A stretch of 64,000 nt of DNA from Molanna angustata (taxonomy: Eukaryota; Arthropoda; Insecta; Trichoptera; Molannidae). Under the pieces are notes generated by a model, which worked only from the letters and a program-made list of their open reading frames with translations, did no database searches and was not told the origin of the DNA. A program made the translations under genes and the position numbers. The stretch spans positions 17,466,153 to 17,530,152 of the forward strand of contig OY754990.1 of the NCBI GenBank assembly GCA_963576475.1, written 5' to 3'. Shown piece by piece: positions 14,201 through 24,120 of this stretch; the first letter of the stretch is position 1, and every line of letters begins with the position of its first letter.

Positions 14201-16989
14201 TATTGTATTTGAAACAGTATAAAAAACAATATGCATGTAAATAAAGTTGACCTGGTTATATTGTCGTTCTGGATTTGCACATGTTTGTGCCTAGATTTAT
14301 TAATGTCACTTTGCCTCTCCTTGCTATGTTAATATAATAATTATCTATATAAATCATGTACCTATGCGCTGGTATGACAGTCTTAGTTTAAGAGCTAAAA
14401 TCAAGTTTTACAAAAATAAATGGTATTACGGTGTCCGTTTAGGCTTAATCTTCCCTCTTTATACGTCACCAAACCGACAAACATTTAACTCAACGTTTCT
14501 GGTAGATTAAGTAGGTACTTAACGGTGAGTCAACTGTCATTTGCTAGGCAACGCGTGTAGTTTCAGTTTCTATCACTAGAGGCGTAAGGCAACGAGTGTA
14601 GTTTCAGTGTTCTATCACTAGAGGCGTTAGTTATATCGACGGTGGTGCCACACAACAAAACAAACTGACAGCCATATTGAAACGAACATGGGCCTTTCAA
14701 AGCATTATTTTGGTGAAAAAAATTAAACTTACCATGTTGGATACTAAAACAATAGTATTTTCAAGTCGTAGCGTCCCGTTTTGTAGTTCGTATCATTTGA
14801 GGTTATTCAAAATTTGACAGATAATAACCACATAAAAAGTAAAATATGTATATAATTGAAGATTTAGTAACTGACATGTCATATTGCACTGTAATACGGA
14901 AATGGATTCAATCTCCCCTTAACATTAATCTTGAGTATAACAAACTCAGGCCCAGTATTTCAGTCGGCCCTTAGGAGTTTAACTCAAGTTTAACAAAAAT
15001 ATTGCGTAGGTATTTCAGTACCTAATCTTCCCTTAAATACGTCACTAAACGACAAATATTTAACTCAACGTTTCTGGCGGATCGCGTGTCTTAATCTTGA
15101 GTTAAGTATTGTTTCTAGTCTTTTTCGCCAGGTGGCGTACTAATCGCCGCACGCTTTAATGTTTTATTTCATTTTATACTACAAATAACTATGCATAATA
15201 ATTATAATCATGATTTATTTTTGTTGTTAAAATAAAAGACTTTATATAGAAGTGGTTCATGTATTTAATATTTATTTTCTTTTTTACATAATTATAAAAA
15301 ACGAAATAAACTGTCAGCCATAACGGAACGTCAGGCATGCAACTTTATTTTTGCGATGTTTTTTCATCCCACTTTTTAAATTGATCCATCCTGTTTCTAT
15401 ATATATAATATGTATTCATAAATTTTCTATATAAGACACTATTTTACCATTATCACATAGTTCTATATCCATCTATAAAATGTACATACATTTTGCATTG
15501 AAGTACTACGTACGTAGTACATATTCAATGACATTTTTTCACTACAATGTTTGATTTTAATTAAAAAAAACATCGATCGGTAGGTATAAAAAATTGAACA
15601 AGTAACATGCTGTGTAATGAAACAAATAAAATAATGTGTTGTTATAATAATAAAATAATATTTAGTCACAGCTTCGCGTCACGTATCATTTAAGGTTATT
15701 ACAATTTGACAGATGCGTTATAGACCATTATAACCATAGGAAAACGTAAAATATATCTATAGTTGAAGATTACGTAACTGACGTTTCATTTTGCACTGAA
15801 ATACGCGAATGAAATTTAATCTTCCCTAAAATTTTAACATGGATTAATAAATCCAACGATTTAAGGGCCAACTGATATCTCGGGCCTCAATGAGTTGAGG
15901 GCCGACTGTAATACCGGGCCTATATCACTTAAAAGAATATGTAATAGAACGATTTATCATAGAATGAAAAATTTATTATTTATTTATTTAATATGCTCTT
16001 AATAGGGCATTTACAATAAAAGACAAGATAAATATGTAATAATAATGTAGGCACAACATAACAACAATAAGTGCAAATATATCAATAAAACAAATAATAA
16101 AAAAGAACAATATAACTGCACACCAAAAGTAGAAGATGAAAAAAAAATAAGCATTATTACAGATTCTATTTTTCATACAATAAAAGAATATAATCTGCGC
16201 TAAAATTCAATAAAAAAATAATTTGCGCTAAGCATCCTTTTGAAACCATCTATAGTGTGTACCTACATTAAATATTATATCAACAGCAGTATATTGGTTT
16301 CTAAGGCGATACAATCTATGCATTGGTGAGTTAATAATGAAATTGCTTCGAAGATTCTCTATATGAAATGTGCATTTTATTTTATCATTTCAATAAAGAT
16401 ATAAGGAGAGAATGCAAGATAAAGAAGAATATTATAAGGAAAGTGAAAGTGAATTGCTTGCGGTGGTTTGGACACATTGAAAGGATAAACGTTGTACGAC
16501 TGACCAAAAAATATACATGGGTGTAAGAGATGGAGTGAATAGCAGGGGTCACCCCAGAAAGGGATGGCATGACCATGTGAATGATATTTTGAAAGAAGGA
16601 AATATAAGAAGCTTGAAAAATTGACGTGCGTGTATGAGACGATGCATGGATGTAAAGTAAACTAGAAATGTGTGTAAAAATAGAGGAGTATGGCGCTCGT
16701 TTCTCTCTGTTTACCCTGTTAGTGATATGGCGTGATGGTATGTATGTATTTATGTTTATAAACAAAACAAGTCTGTTTCGGAACACCATTTATAACTCAA
16801 GAAAGGTTGGACCGAATGACCGATAGTAATGATCTGATATTTTTTCGTTTCGTCTCCGCTCCGAATAGCAGAATAAATAATAATAAATTGGGAAAATATT
16901 AAGTTAAAGAATACTGAAATCAATCTAAAATAGAAAAAAATTAAATTTTTACTTACAGACACAACTAAGATGAAGAAAGTCGCCTTCAT
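1534..16989 (-). CDS. Peptide gene A: secreted eight-cysteine peptide (exon 1 16989-16957, exon 2 1731-1534)
   Basis: Function unknown. Exon 1 (ATG at 16989) encodes MKATFFILVVS and ends at a GTAAGT donor. Exon 2 follows an ATTCCAG acceptor at 1735-1732 and starts in phase 0 with AVLLAMSVSHTEA, completing a hydrophobic signal peptide. The predicted product is 76 residues. The mature part has eight cysteines spaced C-x2-C-x5-C-x8-C-x9-C-x5-C-x7-C-x6-C, the last being the C-terminal residue. AATAAA lies at 1396-1391 on the minus strand, 138 bases past the stop. Gene B is its divergent sister; relative to B, this peptide has Arg before the first Cys and Asp for Tyr after the NNN motif. The 15,225-bp intron is filled by a 12.25-kb Helitron, a TIR element and a LINE tail, so correct splicing is not certain. 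An extracellular disulfide-rich peptide (antimicrobial, venom-like or inhibitor) is inference from form only. Confidence 0.72.
2150..2228. repeat. (GT)n microsatellite inside Helitron H6
   Basis: GT-rich tract with a few GA interruptions. All members of this Helitron family carry a GT/CA tract at the same place; here the second half of the tract is at 13397-13412, after the inserted sequence. Confidence 0.9.
2229..2847. other. Start of the DNA internal to Helitron H6; no gene seen
   Basis: Non-coding. It starts TTCGCGGCTG, and the right end of the internal segment (about 13396) reads in reverse TTCGCGGATG, a possible short inverted terminus. A ~38-bp block with CCAGTCCGAAGAGTAT occurs twice (2458-2496 and 2606-2640). 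GCGGAC/GTCCGC motifs recur. Confidence 0.5.
2848..12690. repeat. Tandem array, seven copies of a ~1.55-kb unit (last full units 1.18 kb)
   Basis: A fixed marker in the unit recurs at about 3102, 4652, 6206, 7760, 9310, 10493 and 11672, giving periods of 1550, 1554, 1554, 1550, 1183 and 1179. Identity is very high, with a few substitutions and 2-4 base indels. The short period comes from loss of ~371 bp (from GATTAT|CTAATT to the AATAATAATTTTG run) in copies 5 and 6 with the same junction. Each unit holds a decayed LINE C-terminal fragment on the minus strand and the palindromic GTAGGTACCTACCT motif. Repeated small ORFs of 67 and 92 codons look like chance products of the repeat. Confidence 0.93.
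3087..3296 (-). pseudogene. LINE C-terminal fragment (first of seven array copies)
   Basis: The minus strand encodes a 69-codon piece with GRGRPRKSWHDHINGILKDG followed by CMTRCMNVNEARN, the usual C-terminal signature of insect non-LTR retrotransposon proteins. The same piece recurs in every 1.55-kb unit, some copies with single-base changes. It is related to the tails at 16.5 and 24.3 kb. No RT core is present. Confidence 0.7.
12691..12850. other. AT-rich spacer, nothing recognised
   Basis: Non-repetitive sequence between the 1.55-kb array and a minisatellite; no coding signal seen. Confidence 0.4.
12850..13165. repeat. Degenerate minisatellite (GGACNGTGTGT blocks)
   Basis: Blocks of about 55-60 bases alternate in a ~115-120-base higher unit. 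GGACGGTGTGTTAATAAG followed by TTTGTTTATCATATTATGCGG recurs near 12900, 13020 and 13130; the other half has TGTGTAATT-GTACGAATTTACATGAA. Confidence 0.75.
13166..13396. other. End of DNA internal to Helitron H6
   Basis: No gene recognised. It ends GACATCCGCGAACAAGG just before the GT tract of the Helitron resumes. Confidence 0.45.
14433..14948. mobile_element. Relative of the GGCCC TIR element
   Basis: It contains diverged copies of blocks found in the neighbouring TIR element: TTTAACTCAACGTTTCTGG and the TAATCTTCCC...ACGTCAC block, plus the TTTCATTTTGCACTGAAATACG-like block near 14880. It looks like an older copy of the same family into which, or beside which, the element at 14949 inserted. 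Confidence 0.5.
14949..15920. mobile_element. TIR DNA transposon, non-autonomous (~970 bp)
   Basis: Terminal inverted repeats of about 30 bp (GGCCCAGTATTTCAGTCGGCCC against the reverse of the right end, GGCCCGGTATTACAGTCGGCCC). A second copy, collinear over most of its length, is at 28655-29602. No transposase is visible inside. It lies in intron A. Confidence 0.72.
15921..16384. other. AT-rich intron A sequence
   Basis: Poly-A/T runs and a TTATTTATTTATTTAAT stretch reminiscent of a LINE 3' tail; no coding signal. Confidence 0.4.
16385..16740 (+). pseudogene. LINE 3' fragment in intron A
   Basis: The plus strand encodes, with interruptions, WFGHIERI...VRLTKKY, HPRKGWHDHVNDILKEGNIRSLKN, a stop, then RACMRRCMDVK. 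This is the C-terminal end of an insert-type non-LTR retrotransposon. The sister intron B carries the matching fragment at 24185-24435 in the opposite orientation, so the insertion predates the inverted duplication. Confidence 0.72.
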
Positions 16990-17440
16990 TTTTGCTTTGT
17001 ATTTGAAAAATATTCAAAATATTAAATTGCAAACAATAATTGTGTTCGTTGATGAACAAATTTTTTATGAATATCCTTCAAAACTTTCTCAATATATATG
17101 TATATATCATTTCCAAGAAAAATACAATTAGATTCAATCACGCAATTGCAATTATAAAATGATTGATTTAAGTTTTCAATATGTTTGTCGTGATTTTAAA
17201 TAATTGATTTCAATAATCTTAGTATTTCAATTATCCAGTATTGTGATTAAGTGTGGCACCGGCTAAGAATAGTGCTTCCATTCTTTTCTAATATTGTTTT
17301 CAGGTGTTAATAATATAAGAGTCGGGTAATAATTCAGCAGTGAGATTCACCACCCATTCTAAATGCAGAGCATTTTTAGGTGAGGCGATACGGACGCGTG
17401 GGTATACACGCTTGTGTCGTGATTCGTTTGAGAAAATGGA
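16950..17440. repeat. Left arm of the A/B inverted duplication (promoter side)
   Basis: Diverged reverse complement of about 23640-24120. It covers exon 1, the upstream AT-rich region, the GGCACCGGCTAAGAATAGTG block (17255 against 23797), and the region around GGACGCGTGGGTATACACGC. Confidence 0.85.
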
Positions 17441-17515
17441 CACCCACACACCCGTTGCTAGTCACTATATGTACATTTTGGGATATGCCGTGATGGTACG
17501 AATGAGTGAATCTCT

Positions 17516-17690
17516 GCCTTCGTGGCTCAGTTGGTTGGGTATCTGACTGTTGATCTATGGGTCCCGGATTCGAGTCTCGGTGAAGACACAGTTTTTAATA
17601 TCGTAGGTCTCCATAATGTGTTATTTGACATAGTACCTGTTAGTTGCCTGAGAAGCTACATAAAAATAAAATCTTATAAAAAGTGACGAT
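17516..17690 (+). mobile_element. tRNA-headed SINE
   Basis: The head has tRNA-like A and B boxes (TGGCTCAGTTGG and GGATTCGAGTC) followed by a shared tail with TTGACATAGTACCTGTTAGTTGCC and an A-rich end. A reverse copy is at 20107-20292. The acceptor stem does not pair well, so it is not a functional tRNA gene. Confidence 0.7.
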
Positions 17691-17729
17691 GCATGGATGC
17701 AGATTTTGTTTTTTTTTTACCTAAAAAAA

Positions 17730-17866
17730 ATTTACAGTAATGGTCCGAAAGATCGCATATCTGGGCCATTCAATGAGGATAGAAAAATATCACTTGCTCC
17801 AATTAATACTGGAGGGTAAGATAGACGGTCGCCGAGGGACTGGAAGGAGACAGATGTCCTGGCTGT
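17730..17866 (+). pseudogene. LINE C-terminal scrap
   Basis: Same sequence as part of the fragment at 19480-19790, other strand: the block encoding RISGPFNE...APINTGG and GRRGTGRRQMSWL, with a small frameshift. It stops where an RT fragment of another LINE begins. Confidence 0.6.
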
Positions 17867-17869
17867 GAA

Positions 17870-18800
17870 ATATCGTCTATTGTATCAAAGGCGGAACTCA
17901 TGTCTAAAATTGACACTAAAGCAATGTTTCCAGATTCAACTCCTGTTATATTTAAGATCGGACAGTATTCTCATTAGTACAGTTTCAGTAGAGTGATTTT
18001 GCCTGTACGCTGATGTCTTTTTGGAAACAGATCATGATCTTTCAGATACTGCGACATATGACATACAACTGCTCTTTCGAGTAACTTTGAAAGCACTGGT
18101 AAGACAGAAATTGGCCTATAATTTCCAACATTTCCATTTTATAATTTGATGGAGCCACAAAAGAATAATTTCGCATTTGATATAATAAATATAATTTCCA
18201 GCATCATTCGGATCGAGGTTTGACTTCCTTAAAATATGTGTAATGATAGAAGTTTAAGGGTTTCTGGAACTTTCATTGTTTCGATCATCGAGAGATTTAT
18301 TATTCTGGTTACCACAGGTACCAATTCTTTAACACAGATTTTTAGGAGTCATGTTGGAATCGGATCTACTGGGCATTGCTTGTTTTGACAGGCCATTATC
18401 ATTTTTGATACTTCCGCTTCTGTAACGGCCTGAACAATTTCAATTTTTGCCGTTATACCTACTTTGCATTTCACAAATATTGGGTGTTTTGTTAGAGTTG
18501 TTGAAAAAGTTGCGGATATTTTCTACTTTTATGGAAAAAGAATCAGCAAAATGTTGTGCATTTAATAATGTTTTTGCTACTGAGATATCCATTTCTCTCA
18601 CAATGTCCAGGTTTTTCCATAGCTTTTTTGGGTCATCTTTATCATTTTCGAATTTGTTCTTCCAGTAAGAGGCCATTTTGTATTTGGTTATGTATGCTTT
18701 TTGTGAGGTTAGTCTTTCTTGTCGTCTCGAGGTAGTTTTGAGTTTTCTTAAGATCCCTTCTCAATTCCTCATTTCCTTTTAACTCTCGCGACATTCAGAG
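17870..18800 (-). pseudogene. LINE reverse-transcriptase fragment (Jockey/CR1 type), decayed
   Basis: Minus-strand reading gives MASYWKNKFENDKDDPKKLWKN-like text, then an intermediate region with DPIPT and NYRPISVLPVLSKLLERAVV, the RT fingers signature of Jockey/CR1-group LINEs, ending before the catalytic YADD. Several frameshifts and stops are present. Confidence 0.68.
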
Positions 18801-19479
18801 TCATATCACCTATTATCATTGGATGGTTTTCGATTGGATATTATGCTGCGAAGCCCCTAAATTGGTGTTCTTTGACATCAAAGTTGGTAAAACTGTGAAA
18901 AATATAGTTTCTCTTTAACAAATCTACAGTTGGATTATGTATATTTCATCGATTGTTTGTCAGCATTAAATTGTGAACTATAGACCTTTTCTGTAACGAT
19001 GGACCCAAGTGTTAAGAATTAAGAATTAATTAATTAATTAATTAATTTCTGTTAAGAATCTAAGGGGGATAAAATACAATCGACAATAATTAACATACAA
19101 GCCTACAGCCGGCAGTAGGGAGTTGGATTTGATTATAATTGGGAAAGAATTCTAAAAAAAACATAAAAAAATTAGGACCTAACCATACAAAATAACGCGG
19201 ATCTTAGTTTGATACTTTGTCGATCTGTTAAGAGCTCATAAAAGAAAAGATTTTTTTTTCTATTTGAAAAAGTCATGATCTCGTGAATTACTTATCAATA
19301 TCGTGTCTTGGTTATAATAATAAAAGGAATAAAAAATAAATTATATTTAGGTACCTTCATAGGTATAAACCCATAAATATACAACGCGGTAGGCAGGGAG
19401 AATCGATGATCCAACGTGATGTTAATCTATACAAATATTTAATATTAAATTAAAAAAACTTCTTCTTCTTCTTCTGATA
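18801..19479. other. AT-rich intergenic stretch with decayed repeat pieces
   Basis: 18840-18990 resembles the 5'-side block of the Helitron family (TGCTGCGAAGCCCCTAA...CTACAGTTGGATTATG), a worn fragment. An (AATT)n run lies at 19018-19045. No coding signal. Confidence 0.5.
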
Positions 19480-19790
19480 CCCTGTCAGGAACCCCGACAC
19501 TCTGGCGAATCCCTATCTGTCCTGTGCTGCCCGGAATACCTCCTCCACAGTTCTGAAGCCCGTCCATTGCCTGATAATACGCAGCCAGGACATCTGTCTC
19601 CTTCCAGTCCCCCGGCGACCGTCTATCCCTCCAGTATTAATTGGAGCAAGTGGTATTTTTCTTCCCTCATTGTATGGCCCAGATATGCGATCTTGCGGAC
19701 CATTATTGTAGACAGAAGTTGCCTGGCTGTCCTGGCTCGGCATGAGACTTAATATGACAAATAGTTCCTGAATATTTCTTCTACATCCTT
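19480..19790 (-). pseudogene. LINE C-terminal fragment
   Basis: Minus strand encodes RRNIQELFVILSLMPSQDSQA..., then APINTGGIDGRRGTGRRQMSWLRIIRQWTG and EEVFRAAQDR, an insect non-LTR C-terminus. The open frame of 114 codons starts with vector-like K-rich sequence and is not a host gene. Confidence 0.68.
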
Positions 19791-20106
19791 CCTTCCTTTC
19801 TTTCTTCAATGCTGTGTATTTTTTCTCTTTCTTATTTGTATTTTTTTTCTCTCTCATTCAAATGTGCCAAATTAACTTTTGTGACTTCGCGTCGCGCGGG
19901 TTGGTTGGAAGAAATTGCCACATTTCAACAAACCTTTACAAACATACATCCCCTTATCAGTCTCATCAGCTCTGAATAAAACCTGCTATGATGTTTGGCC
20001 ACAAAATACAGATGAATTTTTTTGTTAATGTACGAAATAAATAAAAAAAACAAAATCTTTATCCATGCACCCTCCCTTTTTATGAGATTTCATTTTTATG
20101 AAGCTT

Positions 20107-20292
20107 CTCAGGCAACTAACAGGAACTATGTCAATAATAACTGAACACATTCTGGAGACTTGCGATATTAATCGTATCACAGATCCAGACTGAAAACACA
20201 ATTATAAACTGTGTCTTCACCGGGAATCGAACCCGGGACCCTTGGATCAACAGTCATATACCCAACCAACTGAGCCACGAAGGCCGAGATTC
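20107..20292 (-). mobile_element. tRNA-headed SINE (reverse copy)
   Basis: Reverse complement begins GCCTTCGTGGCTCAGTTGG, has a good B box (GGTTCGATTCC), and ends with TTGACATAG...GTTAGTTGCCTGAGAAGC and an A-rich tail. Same family as 17516-17690; homology continues a few tens of bases upstream of the tRNA head in both copies. Confidence 0.7.
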
Positions 20293-20394
20293 ATTCATTC
20301 GTACCATCACGGCATAATATCCCAAAATGTGGAGTGACGAACAGCGGGTGTGAAGGTGTCCATTTCCTTATAAAACGTATCACGATACGGTGAC

Positions 20395-20535
20395 AGGAAA
20401 TTATTCGAAAAACAATTATTCGAATACTCAATTTTACGAAAATTAATTTTACGAATGGCAATTATTCGAATCAAATTTTTTCGAAAAACAATTTTACGAA
20501 CACACAATTATCAGAAATTACAATTGTTCGAATTT
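20395..20535. repeat. Degenerate ~16-bp repeat with core TTCGAA/TACGAA
   Basis: Loose repeats of AATTRTTCGAANNNC. The inverted counterpart lies at 23505-23645, within the A/B intergenic duplication. Confidence 0.7.
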
Positions 20536-20539
20536 TTAT

Positions 20540-21048
20540 GATGTCATGTTGGTAGTATTGTGAGAGGAAGAAACCATAGATTTTTATTATAATATACTAG
20601 ATGTCGTAGTTAGCAAATTTTGCATGAATCGAAGTGAGGCATTTTTCCGGGAGATTTTTGACGTTTTAGTTGGACCACGTCGTTTTTCTATAGAAAATAA
20701 CGACTAATGTGAATTGTTTTCAGATTTATTTAACGTAAAAAAACACTTTGTTTATTAAGGTTTAGAGAACAGTTATCTAGGATGTGTTGAAATGTAAGGA
20801 AAACGGAAATATGTTGCCAACCAAAAGGTTAAACGGGCGATATTCCATGATTCACATTTTGCACGGAGTACTACATCTACATATTACCTATATTATAATA
20901 AAAATCTATGGAATAAACAACATGGCGAGGCACCGCGCTGTCAAAACACCAGTTTTTAAAGATTTTTAATTATTCGAATATATTTTTATTATTGCATATG
21001 CGCAAACATTGGATTTTTTCCCTGTCGGGAGTCAAAGATATTTTTTAA
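20540..21048. other. No gene recognised; hAT-derived end
   Basis: 20540-20965 shows nothing I can identify. About 20966-21048 matches the reverse of 27059-27135, interior sequence of the hAT element at 26.7-27.6 kb. Confidence 0.45.
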
Positions 21049-21627
21049 CAGATTTTTAATTATCTCAATAGAGACGAAGTTGGAATATTTATTGTAGGAG
21101 AACCGGGAAATCAAGGCACCTACAGGGCTTACGACCTGTCATCGGCTGGTTTACGTGATCACTTTATGCGCTTGCGCAACGTTCACCAATTATGCCTTTT
21201 TAATGAGATCCCTATCAATTCAATTCAGGGGTGACTTCTATGCGAAAAATGCATTGTCACCTCACATATAAGAATTGTAGCTTTCATTATTTAGAAAAAA
21301 CCAATTCTCTCAATAGATGGCGTTACAACAAAATAAATAAAAAATAATAATATTGTTGTTCATAATTTCACCCATAGATGGCTATAGTAAAAATTCCTTA
21401 TTTTCAAGCGAAAAGAATTTCAGTATTACAATATATAGAAGTTTCAAAATTGAATTGATAGGGATCTCATTAAAAAGGCATAATTGGTGAACGTTGCGCA
21501 AGCGCATAAAGTGATCACGTAAACCAGCCGATGACAGGTCGTAAGCCCTGTAGGTGCCTTGATTTCCCGGTTCTCCTACAATAAATATTCCAACTTCGTC
21601 TCTATTGAGATAATTAAAAATCTGTTA
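21049..21627. repeat. Large inverted repeat (arms ~177 bp, spacer ~220 bp)
   Basis: Arms 21049-21225 and 21449-21627 are near-perfect reverse complements, containing GAGACGAAGTTGGAATA and GATGACAGGTCGTAAGC. The same arm occurs in a tighter palindrome at 26817-27059, so this is a dispersed foldback element. Confidence 0.88.
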
Positions 21628-21863
21628 AAAAATATTTTAATATAATAATGCAATGGGCTATTTCCACATTGTTTTTGCTCGATTTTCATCGAAGTACCAC
21701 ACCAAATATGATGACCTTCGCCTCTTATGACAAGTAACTGTCGAGCGAGGCTATGAAGGCGTTTTTGTTTGCTGTGTGTTTTTTGTATTTTATTTTCTTT
21801 TCATGGACTTGAATGATTTTTTTGAATAAAGCGTAGTTCTAAACAAATTTTAACTCATTAATT
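21628..21863. other. No feature recognised
   Basis: Mixed-composition DNA with no open frame of note. Confidence 0.35.
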
Positions 21864-23256
21864 GGTCGCGCTATGGTCCTTTCCCCGTAAAATTTTGTCA
21901 ACTTGTGGATTTTTTCGAAATCCCCCCGTGTATTCCTCACTCATACCGTGATAATGACAAGCCGCAATGTTTATTTCAGTTATCACCGTGAGGTATCGGT
22001 GCGACGACATGTGAAGAGTGTGTCGGTCGGATTGACCATAGCGCGACCAAATTCTTATGCCCTTTTCGGAACTCCAACATTTTTGTATAATAAAACGTAA
22101 GTACTTGATTTTTATCATATTTTTTTTCTCAAGTATGCTATCTATTAAATTTTACATGTTATTTAAAGTTTTGTGATATGAAAAAGTATATTTTTTTTCT
22201 TTTTTTAAATTTTTTTTTGATATTGATTTATTATTTTTTTAATTTTGATTTTTTTTACAGTTTAATATTGACGGTTGTTGAAAAACAATAAATTACAACA
22301 AAAAATTTTGTTTTGATTTTTATTATGGATTCAAAATATCAAAAGTTTTTCCAAATCACCTCTTCAATTATTTACTGAAAAAAATTATTTTCAGTAAATA
22401 ATTGAATTTTTTTTTCAATTATTTATTTGTTTTTCCACTGGGGAGTATGCGGCTCCAGTCTGGGGACGTTATGCCCACTGCAAACAAGTTGACACTGCTT
22501 TAAATGATACCTGCTGAATCATCACAGGATGCCTTAAGCCCACTGCAGTCAAGAAACTGTATCCTCTTGCGGTAATTGCTCCACCACACATATGGCGCAA
22601 TGTTATATGCCGGACGGAATTGCACAAAGCAGAAACATTTTCTACTCACTCTCTGTATGACCACGCCCCCCCTGACATAAGACTAAGATCAAGCAAAAGT
22701 TTCCTGACATCAACGCAGTCACTTCCATCTCACCCTGAGAAGAAGCCCCCGATAACTTCGTCCGCCCTAAGGAGAGTCTTCCCCCGGGCCACAACGCGGA
22801 GTGGCGTACGTGGAAGTCACTAAACAGACTGAGGACGGGCGTTGGGAGAACGTTGGATAACCTCTCTATATGGGGATTCCTGCAACAGGGATTACCAACG
22901 ACATGTGACTGTGGAGAGCAGCAGACCACCGCACATTTGTGCAGCTGCCCCTCAAGTCCAGTCAACTGCACCATGCTGGGCAATGATTGTGCTATTGACG
23001 TTGCTAGACACTGGCAGAAAATTATGTGAATGCGTTGCTGACACGAAAGAAGAAGAAGACTGAAAAAATAAATAAAATAAACCTCTACTGCACCTTAAAT
23101 ATTCGATGTATTTAAAAAAGGTGTCACTAATATATACTTGAAATAATTATAAAACATATATTTAAGAGAAGTTTCATTTTTACTGTTTTTTTATAATAAA
23201 AAAAAACATTTTTTCCAAGACTACCGCTTTTACGGGGAAAAGACCAAAACGCGACC
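21864..23256. mobile_element. Candidate TIR transposon (~1.4 kb) with a LINE inside
   Basis: Left end GGTCGCGCTATGGTCCTTTC and the reverse of the right end GGTCGCGTTTTGGTCTTTTC match over about 29 bp including CCCCGTAAAA. No clear target duplication is seen and no transposase is recognised, so the call rests on the TIRs alone. Confidence 0.5.
22430..23062 (+). pseudogene. LINE 3' fragment (C-terminal domain)
   Basis: Plus-strand frames give EYAAPVWGRYAHCKQVDTAL, then ITGCLKPTAVKKLYPLAVIAPP and, after a frame change, DCGEQQTTAHLCSCP, the final zinc-finger-like segment common in insect LINEs. A stop (TGC TGA) and a frameshift break it. It ends with an A-rich tail near 23070. Confidence 0.78.
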
Positions 23257-23484
23257 AAAATCGTTTCAAAATTTGGCGCTAACAAAAGAGTGTTAAAGTG
23301 TCACCTTCATTTTTCTCTTTTATTCCCCACGTATGTAGTATGATGTATGTAGCCTCATGGAAGGCAAGAGGTTTCATCAGAATCCATGATATTGAGAGTA
23401 CCCAACAATAATACAACAAGTAATACCTAATAGTCTACATCGATTATATTTTACTGGCAACAAATATGTCAAAGGAGGCAACAT
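23257..23484. other. No gene recognised
   Basis: Short intergenic stretch between the TIR element and the TTCGAA repeat block. Confidence 0.35.
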
Positions 23485-23504
23485 ATGTCAAAGAAGCAAA
23501 AATA

Positions 23505-23650
23505 TATTAAATTGGTTTTCCAACAAATGTTAGTTCGAATAATTTGCTTTCGGACAATTGTCATTCTGATAACTGATTTTCGAAAAATTGTTATTCGTAC
23601 AATTGAGCATTCGAACAATTGTGTTTCGAAGAATTTTCATGTAATGTCAC
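23505..23650. repeat. Degenerate ~16-bp repeat with TTCGAA core (mirror copy)
   Basis: At least eight degenerate units of AATTGTTCGAATGNC type; counterpart of 20395-20535 in inverted orientation. Confidence 0.7.
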
Positions 23651-24120
23651 GATACAAGCGTGTATACCCACGCGTCCGTATCGACTCACCTAAAAATGCA
23701 CTGCATTCAGAATGGGTGGTGAATCTCACTGCTGAATTATTACCTAGCTCTTATGTTAACACCTATAAACAATATTAGAAAAGAATGGAAGCACTATTCT
23801 TAGCCGGTGCCACACTTTATCACAATAGTGGATAATTGAAATACTAAGATTTAATTAAAATCACGACAAACATATTGAAAACTAAAATCAATCATTTTAA
23901 AATTGCAATTGCGTGATTGAATGTAATTGTTTTTTTCTTGGAAATGATATATATATATATATATATATATATATTGAGGAAAGTTTGAAGAATATTCAGA
24001 GAAAATTTGTTCATCAACGACCACAAATTTTGGTTGAAATTTAATATTTTGGATATTTTTTCAAATATAAATCAAAAATGAAGATTACTTTCCTCATCCT
24101 AGTTGTGTCTGTAAGTAAAA
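23640..24120. repeat. Right arm of the A/B inverted duplication (promoter side)
   Basis: Diverged reverse complement of 16950-17440, covering the upstream region and exon 1 of gene B. A TATATA run at 23948-23973, about 105-130 bases before the ATG, is shared with gene A (17085-17107). Confidence 0.85.

Noticed and set aside
21858..22118. 86-codon and overlapping opposite 65-codon ORFs
   Set aside because: Both strands open in a transposon-like segment; no family resemblance.
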